A stretch of 64,000 bases of DNA from Pseudoduganella plicata (lineage in GTDB: Bacteria > Pseudomonadota > Gammaproteobacteria > Burkholderiales > Burkholderiaceae_D). The position numbers and the translations under genes were made by a program. This document shows, piece after piece, positions 35,463 through 43,217 of the stretch (within the stretch, counting starts at the first letter, position 1; the number at the start of each line of letters is the position of its first letter). The stretch spans positions 3,534,001 to 3,598,000 of the forward strand of contig NZ_CP038026.1 in the NCBI RefSeq assembly GCF_004421005.1, in the 5' to 3' direction. The notes beneath the pieces were generated by a model. The model searched no databases and was not told where the DNA came from. It saw nothing but the letters and a program-made list of their open reading frames with translations.

Positions 35463-35745
35463 GTGACAACATCGGGGTCAGGCACAAAAACTGTCACAAG
35501 CTCAGCCTTTAAGTGGCTGGCGCCGAGGCCGTGACAGTTCTTGTGCCTGACCCCTTTGTTGTCACGAGCTCGGCTGTCAGGCGTTGACGAGGTAGTCGCC
35601 CTCGGTGACAACATCGGGGCCAGGCACCAGAACTGTCATGAGCTCAGCCTTTGATGGCTAGCGCCGAGGCCGTGACAGTTTGCGTGCCTGACCCCTTTGT
35701 TGTCAGGAGCTCGGCTGTCAGGCGTTGACGAGGTAGTCGCCCTCG
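35463..35745. repeat. Tandem 141/142-bp duplication carrying the CAGGCACC repeat and a gene end
   Basis: Unit A (35463-35604) and unit B (35605-35745) are about 93 percent alike by eye. Each holds an inverted pair with about 35-base arms: in A, 35463-35497 against 35531-35565 with three mismatches; in B, 35605-35639 against 35672-35706. The arms share GTGACAACATCGG, CAGGCAC and TGTCAC with the elements at 1031 and 5080. Each unit ends with the last nine codons and stop of the metallo-hydrolase gene; only the unit B copy is part of the gene. The 379-base gap between 35339 and 35717 holds this and no gene. Confidence 0.88.
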
Positions 35746-36626
35746 ACCTTCGCGGCCAGTCCCCGCACCAGTTGCTTGATGGTCCACGCGGCCAGCTCTT
35801 CTTTGCTTTTATGCAGGTAGCGCCGGTTCGATTCGACGACGACCGGGATCGATGCCAGCAGCGGCGCCACGTCCGCCACGGCGATCTTCTGGCGGTCCAG
35901 CAGCAGGAATTTGAGCAGCACCTTGACGCCGTATTCCGCATTGTTGGATGGCTTCGACGACAGGAAATCGAGCCGGCGGCGGGCCCGCTGCAGCGCCGCG
36001 CCGACGTCGTCGAAGACGGCGCCGTGGCCCGGGATGACGATGTCCACGTCCAGTCCGGCGATGACGTCCAGCGTGGCCGCCGCCTCGGCGAAGCCGGCGT
36101 CGCCTTCCAGTTCCGGGAAGATGACGCCGAAGCCGTTGTGCCACAGCGCGTCCGCGGAAATCAGCACTTTATATTGCGGGCAGTACCAGATCAGCGAATG
36201 GGCGTGGTGGCCGGGGGCGCCAAGCACGTGCCACTCGTTGCCGCCCAGCGTCAGGATGTCGCCCGGCGCTACTGTGCCGGCAATGGCGAACCGGGGACAT
36301 TGCTGGCCGGTAGCCTTGAACGTCAGCGCGTCCTCGTCCCAGCGGCGCACCTTGTCCTCTTCCTCCGCCGGCACATAGGTGGCGCAGCCGTAATGCGCCT
36401 GCAGCGCCGCGTTGCCGCCGCAGTGGTCCGAATGCAGGTGCGTCGTATACAGGCGCTGCAGCGGCCGGCCCTGCAGCGCGTGGCGCACCAGTTCCACGGT
36501 CTGCGGCGCGTGCGTGACGTAGCCGCTGTCGACCAGCGCCGTGTCGTCGGGGCCAGCCAGCAGGATGTTGTTGGCGGAGAGCCAGCCGCGTTCGAAGACG
36601 CGGATGGAGTCGGGTAATGTGTTCAT
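35718..36626 (-). CDS. MBL-fold metallo-hydrolase
   Basis: A 302-residue metallo-beta-lactamase-fold hydrolase. The zinc-binding HxHxDH motif is TTHLHSDHCGG (about 62-71), and further ligands are in GAPGHHAHSL, LISADALW and VIPGHGAVF. It resembles glyoxalase II-like hydrolases of unknown substrate. The C-terminal 80 residues are helical and basic. ATG 36626 overlaps the stop of the upstream membrane-protein gene by four bases. The last nine codons are duplicated downstream within the tandem repeat. Confidence 0.9.
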   Translation of the reverse strand: MNTLPDSIRVFERGWLSANNILLAGPDDTALVDSGYVTHAPQTVELVRHALQGRPLQRLYTTHLHSDHCGGNAALQAHYGCATYVPAEEEDKVRRWDEDALTFKATGQQCPRFAIAGTVAPGDILTLGGNEWHVLGAPGHHAHSLIWYCPQYKVLISADALWHNGFGVIFPELEGDAGFAEAAATLDVIAGLDVDIVIPGHGAVFDDVGAALQRARRRLDFLSSKPSNNAEYGVKVLLKFLLLDRQKIAVADVAPLLASIPVVVESNRRYLHKSKEELAAWTIKQLVRGLAAKVEGDYLVNA

Positions 36627-37066
36627 CGCTTTAACTGGAAAGCCAGGGATATCCTGGCGAATTCCACCAGCACGTCCTGTGTGCCGCCATTGAACGTGGC
36701 AAACGCCGTCCCGGTGCGCACGATCATCCGCGGCGGGAAAAGCCACGACAGGTACGGGATGCCGATCATCTTCGCGCCGCGCACTTCATCCCAGCGCACC
36801 CTTTTATCGATCACGCCCGTCTGGCGGATGCCGTCGGCGTCGATGGTCGTCGTGGCATGCAGGAACCAGTACAGGCTGACGGCCAGCATCGCACCGGCTC
36901 CCAGCAACAGGGCCTGCACGCCAAAGCTGAACGCCGGCAGCGGATAGCGCACGGCCACGCTGACGGCGTAGGCAGCCAGCGCGATCGTCAGGATGGCAGC
37001 GATGGTCTTGAAACCACGGCCGTAGCTTGGCCCCGAGATGGTGCGTTCGGGTCGATAGAAGGACAT
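36623..37066 (-). CDS. Small membrane protein with PH-like C-terminal region
   Basis: A 147-residue protein with two transmembrane segments (about 20-40 and 48-68) followed by a beta-rich soluble part (DADGIRQTGVIDKRVRWDEV, FPPRMIVRTG) that resembles the bacterial PH-like/YdbT type. No function can be assigned. It begins at ATG 37066 and overlaps the metallo-hydrolase start (ATGA), so the two are co-translated. The DUF1289 gene lies 10 bases upstream in the same direction. Confidence 0.8.
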   Translation of the reverse strand: MSFYRPERTISGPSYGRGFKTIAAILTIALAAYAVSVAVRYPLPAFSFGVQALLLGAGAMLAVSLYWFLHATTTIDADGIRQTGVIDKRVRWDEVRGAKMIGIPYLSWLFPPRMIVRTGTAFATFNGGTQDVLVEFARISLAFQLKR

Positions 37067-37076
37067 GGGCGGTAGC

Positions 37077-37295
37077 TTAATCGAAATCGATCGTCTGCTC
37101 GCGGCGCCGCAATTGGGCCCACACGGCGCGCTTGTAGTCGTCGCTGGCATTGGCCCATGCGACGATTTCGTCAATCGTGCGCAGGCAGCCCTCGCAGTAA
37201 CCCGTATCGCGATTCATCTTGCACAGACTGACGCACGGGGACGGCACGGGCGATGCCAGAGGCGGTGCACTCTCCGGCGGCGGAACAGAATTCAT
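37077..37295 (-). CDS. DUF1289 family cysteine-rich small protein
   Basis: A 72-residue protein of the DUF1289 type. It shows a Pro-rich leader, then the conserved SPCVSLCKMNRDTGYCEGCLRTIDEI block with four cysteines in CxxxC and CxxC arrangement, suggesting metal or Fe-S binding, and a C-terminal helix with WAQLRRRE. Function is unknown. It is first in a three-gene operon with the membrane protein and the metallo-hydrolase. Confidence 0.88.
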   Translation of the reverse strand: MNSVPPPESAPPLASPVPSPCVSLCKMNRDTGYCEGCLRTIDEIVAWANASDDYKRAVWAQLRRREQTIDFD

Positions 37296-37563
37296 GGTGA
37301 GGTGGAGTTGAATGGTAAGCCGTATTCTAGCCGATACAGTGTGGCGCCGGTCCGTGGCGATTCTGGCTATACTGGCCCGAAACAAGGCCCGTGGAACGCG
37401 ATTGATCGAACACGGAGCGCCGAGGAGACGCAGTCCCGAAGTGCGCCAAGGTTGTACTCGAGGAAGAGTGTACCCAGCGTGCAGGTAGCGCGGCGGCAGT
37501 CATTGCGGTGTGAAATCCGCAAGGCTGGCGCAACTGACGAATCCACCAGCCTCCGAGGTACTC

Positions 37564-38580
37564 ATGAAACACGGTCAACTATGGTTTACCCAGGTCCGAA
37601 AGACGGCGGAAGCCATCTTCGGTCGCAACGCCTTCCCTGACGGCACGTTCGACTTTCCTGCGGCCTTCGAGCTGCCCGAAGCCGTCTTCGACGCGCCGCC
37701 ACCCGTGCCGCCTCCCCTGCAGCCGGGGGCCCGGTTTCTGCACGGCGTCTACAGCAACGATGCAGGCACGCGCCGCTATAAGCTCTATATTCCGTCGACA
37801 TGGCGGGGGCAGCGGCTGCCCCTGGTCGTGATGCTGCACGGCTGCGCGCAGGATCCGGACGACTTCGCCGCCGGCACGCAGATGAACGCCGTGGCCGAGG
37901 AACGCAAGTGCTTCGTGCTGTATCCGGCGCAGTCCCCGGATGCCAACAACTCGCGCTGCTGGAACTGGTTCAATGCGCTCGACCAGCGTCACGGCCAGGG
38001 CGAGCCGTCCATCGTCGCCGGCATGACGGAACAGGTGCTGGCGCACTATCCCGTCGCACGCAACCAGGTGTATATCGCCGGCATGTCCGCCGGCGGCGCG
38101 ATGGCAATCATCGTTGGCACGCTGTATCCGGAGCTGTTCCGCGCCGTCGGCGTGCATTCCGGCCTGCCCTACGCAGCGGCGCGCGACCTGCCGTCGGCGC
38201 TGTCGGCCATGCAGCGCGGCGCGGCGGGCGCCAGCCGCACCAACAGCGCCGGCCTGCCAATGATCGTGTTCCACGGCGACCAGGACACGACCGTCCATCC
38301 GGTCAACGGCGAGGAACTGCTGGCGCAAGGCCTGCGCAGCCACCCGCTGGGCGGCACCTCGCGGCCATCGCGGCTGGCGGGCCGCGTACCGGACGGCCAT
38401 GCCTACACGCGCATCAAGCACTGGCTGCACGACGGTTCGCCGCTGGCCGAGCACTGGGTGATCCACGGGGCCGGCCATGCCTGGTCCGGCGGCAGCGCGA
38501 CGGGCAGTTATACCGATGGCAAAGGGCCGGATGCCAGCCGCGAAATGATGCGCTTCTTCAGCACCGTCAGGACCGGCTAG
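37564..38580 (+). CDS. PHA/PHB depolymerase-family esterase, catalytic type 1
   Basis: A 338-residue esterase of the short-chain-length polyhydroxyalkanoate depolymerase family (catalytic domain type 1). The oxyanion motif is MLHGCAQDPDD (His92), the lipase box nucleophile is Ser175 in GMSAGGAM, the acid is in VFHGDQDTTVHP, and the catalytic His is in HGAGHAWSGG. There is no signal peptide at MKHGQLWFTQVRKTAEAIF, so it may be cytoplasmic or exported another way. ATG 37564 is chosen over an upstream one at 37510. The 268-base upstream gap contains a possible -10 near 37370 and no gene. Confidence 0.9.
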   Translation: MKHGQLWFTQVRKTAEAIFGRNAFPDGTFDFPAAFELPEAVFDAPPPVPPPLQPGARFLHGVYSNDAGTRRYKLYIPSTWRGQRLPLVVMLHGCAQDPDDFAAGTQMNAVAEERKCFVLYPAQSPDANNSRCWNWFNALDQRHGQGEPSIVAGMTEQVLAHYPVARNQVYIAGMSAGGAMAIIVGTLYPELFRAVGVHSGLPYAAARDLPSALSAMQRGAAGASRTNSAGLPMIVFHGDQDTTVHPVNGEELLAQGLRSHPLGGTSRPSRLAGRVPDGHAYTRIKHWLHDGSPLAEHWVIHGAGHAWSGGSATGSYTDGKGPDASREMMRFFSTVRTG

Positions 38581-38788
38581 GCGGCGCCGGCACGGCCGCG
38601 GGATGGGCCAGAATATGGGCGCGCAGGCATGTCGGACACCAGCAGCCGACAGCAGCCTGCACGTCCGGCACCGGCACGGCCGGGGGCAAGGTCGTGCACC
38701 AGCAGGGTGCAGGGTCGGCCTTGCCGTCGGGCCCCGGGACCGCCATCGCACAGTGAAAGGTCGCGCCGCAGCGCTCGCAGGTGCTCAT
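38567..38788 (-). CDS. Cysteine-rich CWC-family protein
   Basis: A 73-residue protein with the CWC signature: MSTCERCGATFHCAM, PAPCWCTTLPP and CWCPTCLRAHI, giving about eight cysteines in CxxC-like pairs that could bind zinc or iron-sulfur. The role of the family is unknown. It converges on the depolymerase gene and overlaps its 3' end by 14 bases. Confidence 0.87.
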   Translation of the reverse strand: MSTCERCGATFHCAMAVPGPDGKADPAPCWCTTLPPAVPVPDVQAAVGCWCPTCLRAHILAHPAAVPAPPSRS

Positions 38789-38810
38789 GGGGCGAGCCTA
38801 GCGCAAGCGC

Positions 38811-38839
38811 GTCGAAAATACAATCTTTGGCCCTATAAT
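38811..38839 (+). promoter_or_regulatory. Possible promoter upstream of argB
   Basis: A consensus -10 TATAAT lies at 38834-38839, with a weak -35 (GTCGAA, 38811-38816) at 17 bases spacing. Two further TGTAAAAT/CGTAAAAT stretches nearer argB (about 38860 and 38918) could act as alternative -10 elements. Confidence 0.35.
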
Positions 38840-38951
38840 GCGCAGGCACGCCGTAAAATCGCGCTGCGCCGCGACAGGCGCGCCGCCGGCCGCCGTGCCG
38901 GAGCCTGCCGCTTCGCTGTAAAATCGCCACAATATTTTTACCGGACCCGCC

Positions 38952-39878
38952 ATGACCCAACTGACCAACTTGAGCCTGGACATGCCAGCAGACGACCTGA
39001 CCGCGGTTTCGCCGCAGATCAAGGCACAAATCCTGGCCGAGGCTCTGCCGTACATCCGCAATTTTCATGGCAAAACCATCGTCATCAAATACGGCGGCAA
39101 TGCGATGACCGACGAGCGCCTGAAGCACGGCTTCGCGCGCGATGTGATCCTGCTGAAACTGGTGGGCATGAATCCGGTGGTGGTGCACGGCGGCGGTCCG
39201 CAGATCGACAATGCGCTGAAAAAAATCGGCAAGCAGGGCACCTTCGTGCAGGGCATGCGCATCACCGACGAGGAAACCATGGAAGTGGTCGAGTGGGTGC
39301 TGGGCGGCGAAGTGCAGCAGGATATCGTGATGCTGATTAATCACTACGGCGGCCAGGCCGTCGGCCTGACGGGCAAGGACGGTGGCCTGATCCGCGCGCG
39401 CAAGATGGCGATGCCTGACAAGCAGAATCCCGGCCAGTACCTGGACATCGGCTTTGTCGGCGAGATCGATGCGATCAATCCAGCGGTCGTGAAAGCGCTG
39501 CAGGACGACGCGTTCATCCCGATCATCTCGCCGATCGGTTTCGGTCAGGATGGCCAGGCCTACAACATCAATGCCGACGTCGTGGCCGGCAAGATCGCGG
39601 AAATCCTGAAGGCTGAAAAACTGATCATGATGACCAATATCGCGGGCGTGCAGGACAAGAACGGCAACCTGGTCACCGACCTGTCGGCGCGCGAGATCGA
39701 CGAGATGTTCGCCGACGGCACCATCTCCGGCGGCATGCTGCCGAAGATCTCGTCCGCGCTGGACGCGGCCAAATCGGGCGTCAATACGGTCCACATCATC
39801 GACGGGCGCATTGAACATAGTCTGCTGCTGGAAGTGTTGACCGAACAGGCGTTTGGCACTATGATCCGGTCTCATTAA
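38952..39878 (+). CDS. argB: Acetylglutamate kinase
   Basis: ArgB phosphorylates N-acetyl-L-glutamate with ATP, the second step of arginine synthesis. The 308-residue protein of the amino-acid-kinase fold shows [30 protein letters not shown], the acetylglutamate site [12 protein letters not shown], and [15 protein letters not shown]. The N-terminal extension of about 25 residues is typical of the longer, arginine-regulated hexameric forms, so feedback inhibition by arginine is likely. argB followed by a HAD nucleotidase and slmA is a common betaproteobacterial order; here a tRNA and a TraB-like gene lie between. Confidence 0.97.
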   Translation: MTQLTNLSLDMPADDLTAVSPQIKAQILAEALPYIRNFHGKTIVIKYGGNAMTDERLKHGFARDVILLKLVGMNPVVVHGGGPQIDNALKKIGKQGTFVQGMRITDEETMEVVEWVLGGEVQQDIVMLINHYGGQAVGLTGKDGGLIRARKMAMPDKQNPGQYLDIGFVGEIDAINPAVVKALQDDAFIPIISPIGFGQDGQAYNINADVVAGKIAEILKAEKLIMMTNIAGVQDKNGNLVTDLSAREIDEMFADGTISGGMLPKISSALDAAKSGVNTVHIIDGRIEHSLLLEVLTEQAFGTMIRSH

Positions 39879-39937
39879 AAAATCGGCGGCGCAGCAGCAA
39901 CAGTAGTCACAACGCAGCGCCGCCCGGTTCTTTCAAT

Positions 39938-40012
<75 letters not shown>

Positions 40013-40050
40013 TCGGTTCAGCTCCCTGCCCGCAGCACCCTCCCCGCCTG

Positions 40051-40974
40051 TCAGTACACCCGCTCCACCCGCAATCCTTTCTTGCACAGCAAGTCCGGCA
40101 CGCTGCCTGCGCCAACCAGGTGCAGCACGCCGATGGCTGCCACGCTGCGCCGCTCCGTCTTGAGCAGGTGCGCGACGCCGTCCGCCAGGCCCGGATTGCG
40201 CTCGGCCAGCAACACCTGGCTGACGAATTTTCCGGAGTAGGTCGTGTCGCTGGCAGTCTTGGCCGCAATGCGGTCCAGTGCCGCGGCGTCCGCGCTTTGC
40301 CACGCCTGGGCGATGACGCGCGCGTCAATGGCCTGTTCCTTGTCCTCGATCGCGTCGATGCTCTCGCGCAGGAAGCGCGCCTGGTCGGCGGCGCTCATGC
40401 GTCCGAACAGCGCCATCTGCGCACCGACCGACTCCAGTTCCACCACCTTCTGGCCGCGCGCATGCGCCTGCCGCGACAGCCAGGCATCGACGGCCAGGTC
40501 GGCCTGGTAGCCCTGCGCCTCGAACTCGCGCACGGCTAGCAGGCTGGCGATCATCCACGGCTTCATCAGCGCCACCGTGCGCGGGTCGATGCCGTACTGG
40601 CGCAGCAGGCGATCGAGTTTCGGCCGATACGCGGCGGGCAGCTCGGCGCTGGCCGGCCCGCGCCCGTTCTGGTACATGCCATGTTCGCGCACGGCACGCG
40701 CGATCTCGTCCTGCGCGCCGAGCGGATCGACTTCCAGTGCCAGCGCGTCCGCCTCGCGCAGCGCCGTCATCAGGCGCGGCTCCAGCGGATAAAAACTGTT
40801 TGCGCCCACGTGGATGGTGCCGAACAGCCAGGCCACGTGGCTGCCCTGCTCGATGCGAAACAACGCGCCCCGGTTGGGCGCCAGCCCGCTTTCCCGTGCA
40901 TGGGAGAAGGACGGCGCCAGCCCGGTCGTAAACCAGAGCAGGCTCGTAAACATCACTATAATCAGGCGTCTCAT
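40051..40974 (-). CDS. TraB/GumN-family protein
   Basis: A 307-residue exported protein of the TraB/GumN family, an EreA-like metalloprotease-type fold of unknown substrate. A signal segment (MRRLIIVMFTSLLWFTTGLA) precedes the family marks: HVAWLFGTIHVGANSFYPL (GTIHxG), LALEVDPLG, MKPWMIASLLA, GVDAWLS-type and AIGVLHLVGAGSVPDLL (GxxH). It is divergent from the HAD nucleotidase gene by 23 bases. Confidence 0.88.
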   Translation of the reverse strand: MRRLIIVMFTSLLWFTTGLAPSFSHARESGLAPNRGALFRIEQGSHVAWLFGTIHVGANSFYPLEPRLMTALREADALALEVDPLGAQDEIARAVREHGMYQNGRGPASAELPAAYRPKLDRLLRQYGIDPRTVALMKPWMIASLLAVREFEAQGYQADLAVDAWLSRQAHARGQKVVELESVGAQMALFGRMSAADQARFLRESIDAIEDKEQAIDARVIAQAWQSADAAALDRIAAKTASDTTYSGKFVSQVLLAERNPGLADGVAHLLKTERRSVAAIGVLHLVGAGSVPDLLCKKGLRVERVY

Positions 40975-40997
40975 GCTGTCCTTCTATTTCAACAGAC

Positions 40998-41723
40998 GTG
41001 AATATTAAACCCTCCGCACCGGTCTGGCTGTTCGACCTCGATAACACGCTGCACAACGCGTCCCACGCCATCTTCCCCGCGATCATGGCGAACATGAACA
41101 CGTATATCGCGCGCGTGCTGGGCGATGGCGTCACGCCCGCCGGCATCGACGCCGTCAACGCGGCGCGCACGCTGTACTGGAAGCGCTATGGCGCCACGTT
41201 GCTGGGACTGATCCGGCATCACGGCGTGCGGGCCGACCACTTCCTGCGCGAGACGCACGACATGGACGACCTGCTGTCGATGATTCGCCACGAAAAAGGA
41301 CTGGGCAGCTTGCTGCGCCAGCTGCCGGGACGCAAAATCCTGCTGACCAACGCGCCGCATCGCTACTCGACGAAGGTCCTGCGCCACCTGGGCATCCACC
41401 GCCAGTTCGCCCACCACATCGCCATCGAATCGATGCGGGTCCACGGGCAGCTGCGGCCCAAGCCATCGAAACTGTTGCTGCGCAAGGTCATGCGCCACCA
41501 GCGCGTGCCGGCGCGCCGCTGTATCCTGGTCGAAGACACGCTGGCCAACCTGCGCACGGCCCATGCGCTGGGGATGCGCACGGTGTGGGTTACGCAGTAC
41601 CTGAAAGTGGGCGACCCGATCGGCACCGCCCATCCGCCAAAACGGCTGACGCGGCCCGGTTGGGTCGATGTCAAAGTAAAATCCGTCCGGAAGCTGCCGG
41701 CCCGCTTGTCCCGGCTGCTCTGA
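40998..41723 (+). CDS. HAD-family pyrimidine 5'-nucleotidase
   Basis: A 241-residue haloacid-dehalogenase hydrolase of the Sdt1/pyrimidine 5'-nucleotidase type. Motif I is WLFDLDNTLHN (nucleophile Asp13, Asp15), motif II is ILLTNAPHRYS, motif III is the Lys in RPKPSKLLL, and motif IV is CILVEDTLANLRTA. It probably dephosphorylates pyrimidine mononucleotides. The start is GTG 40998. slmA follows after 26 bases, an arrangement conserved in betaproteobacteria. Confidence 0.9.
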   Translation: MNIKPSAPVWLFDLDNTLHNASHAIFPAIMANMNTYIARVLGDGVTPAGIDAVNAARTLYWKRYGATLLGLIRHHGVRADHFLRETHDMDDLLSMIRHEKGLGSLLRQLPGRKILLTNAPHRYSTKVLRHLGIHRQFAHHIAIESMRVHGQLRPKPSKLLLRKVMRHQRVPARRCILVEDTLANLRTAHALGMRTVWVTQYLKVGDPIGTAHPPKRLTRPGWVDVKVKSVRKLPARLSRLL

Positions 41724-41749
41724 TTCCCGCGTTTTTTCAAAGAGAACCC

Positions 41750-42325
41750 ATGGCAAGCACACCTCCTGGCCAACGCAAGCTGCAAATCCTGCAAGCCCTC
41801 GCCACGATGCTCGAGCATCCGAAGGGTGAGAAGATCACCACCGCCGCACTGGCGCGCAAACTGGAGGTGTCCGAAGCGGCGCTGTATCGCCACTTCGCCA
41901 GCAAGGCGCAGATGTTCGAAGGGCTGATCGAATTCATCGAATCGACCGTGTTTGGCCTCATCAACCAGATCGCCGAACGCCAGCAGGACGGCCTGGCGCA
42001 GGCGCGCGATATCCTCGGCATGCTGCTGCAGTTCGCGGCCAGCAATCCGGGCATGACGCGCGTGCTGATCGGCGACGCCCTCGTCAACGAGGACGAGCGG
42101 CTGCAGCAGCGCATGAACCAGTTTTACGGGCGCGTCGAGCTGGCGCTCAAGGGCGCGCTGCGCCAGGCGGCCGCCGAAGGCCATGGCCATGAAGCCGATG
42201 TCGCCGCGCGCGCCGACCTGCTGGTCAGCTTCGTGCTGGGCCGCTGGCACCGTTACGCGAAAAGCGGTTTCCAGCTGGCGCCCGGCCAGGAAGCGGCGGT
42301 GCAGATCGCCCTGCTGCTGCATTGA
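41750..42325 (+). CDS. slmA: Nucleoid occlusion factor SlmA
   Basis: SlmA is a TetR-like DNA-binding protein that blocks FtsZ assembly over the nucleoid. The 191-residue sequence has the helix-turn-helix ITTAALARKLEVSEAALYRHFASKAQMFEGLIEFIE (about 30-65), characteristic of SlmA rather than general TetR regulators, and a helical ligand/FtsZ-binding C-terminal domain (NPGMTRVLIGDALVNEDERLQQRMNQFYGRVE). ATG 41750 is preferred; the longer frame from 41585 overlaps the nucleotidase gene. Confidence 0.94.
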   Translation: MASTPPGQRKLQILQALATMLEHPKGEKITTAALARKLEVSEAALYRHFASKAQMFEGLIEFIESTVFGLINQIAERQQDGLAQARDILGMLLQFAASNPGMTRVLIGDALVNEDERLQQRMNQFYGRVELALKGALRQAAAEGHGHEADVAARADLLVSFVLGRWHRYAKSGFQLAPGQEAAVQIALLLH

Positions 42326-42344
42326 CGCCGTTACCGATATCGCG

Positions 42345-43217
42345 ATGAAACCATTTAACGCTGTGGCGTTCGCCGCCCTGCTGGCCGGCGGCGTGGCCAT
42401 CGGTTTTGCCGGCATCTTCATGCGCCTGTCCGACGTCAACCCGATCGCTTCGGCTTTCTGGCGCATGCTGCTGGCCGCACCCGTCCTGTGGGGCTGGGCA
42501 TTGATGGCAGCGCGCGGCGACCGCGCCGTCGGCCTGCGCACGGACCTCTCGACAATCCTCGTGCTGGCGGGCCTGTTCTTCGGCATCGAACTGGGCATCT
42601 GGCACCTGTCGCTGCATTACACCACGGTGGCCAATGCCACCCTGCTGTCGAATATGGCGCCGCTGTTCATCGCGCTGTGGCTTTGGCTGGCGCACGGCAC
42701 CCGCTTTTCGCGCGGCTTCCTGGGCGGCATGGCGCTGGCCCTGATCGGGGCCGTGATCCTGATCGGCCCCAGTGCAGCCGGCGGCGGCACGCATTTGCTG
42801 GGCGACGGCCTCGGTTTGCTCTCGACGACGTTTTATGCGGCCTACCAGCTCGTCATCAAGGATGCGCGCGACAGCTATTCGACGGCGCGGCTGATGGCAT
42901 GGAGCACGACGATCACGGCCATCGTGCTGTTTCCCTTTGCCCTGTGGATGCCTGGCGCGTTCTGGCCCGCCGACGCCGCCGCGTGGCTGCCGCTGCTGGG
43001 CCTTGCACTGATCGCCCAGATCGGCGGCCAGACCGTGATAGCCTATGCGTTCGCACATCTCCCCGCGTCGCTCGCTTCGGTCAGCCTGCTGATCCAGCCG
43101 TTGACGGCGGCCATTGCGGCGCTGGCTATCTTCGGCGAACGCATCGGCCCATGGCAGCTGGGCGGCGGCGCCCTGCTCCTGTGCGGCATCTACTTTTCCA
43201 AGCGTGGTTTCAAATGA
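42345..43217 (+). CDS. EamA-family (DMT superfamily) transporter
   Basis: A 290-residue inner-membrane protein with ten predicted helices in two EamA repeats. Conserved stretches are ASAFWRMLLAAPVLWGWAL, YTTVANATLLSNMAPLFIALWLWL, GDGLGLLSTTFYAAYQLVIK and SLASVSLLIQPLTAAIAALAIFGE. Substrate is unknown; drug/metabolite efflux is the family role. It starts 19 bases after slmA and its stop overlaps the pabB-pabC start (ATGA), so it is co-translated with the folate enzyme gene. Confidence 0.9.
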   Translation: MKPFNAVAFAALLAGGVAIGFAGIFMRLSDVNPIASAFWRMLLAAPVLWGWALMAARGDRAVGLRTDLSTILVLAGLFFGIELGIWHLSLHYTTVANATLLSNMAPLFIALWLWLAHGTRFSRGFLGGMALALIGAVILIGPSAAGGGTHLLGDGLGLLSTTFYAAYQLVIKDARDSYSTARLMAWSTTITAIVLFPFALWMPGAFWPADAAAWLPLLGLALIAQIGGQTVIAYAFAHLPASLASVSLLIQPLTAAIAALAIFGERIGPWQLGGGALLLCGIYFSKRGFK

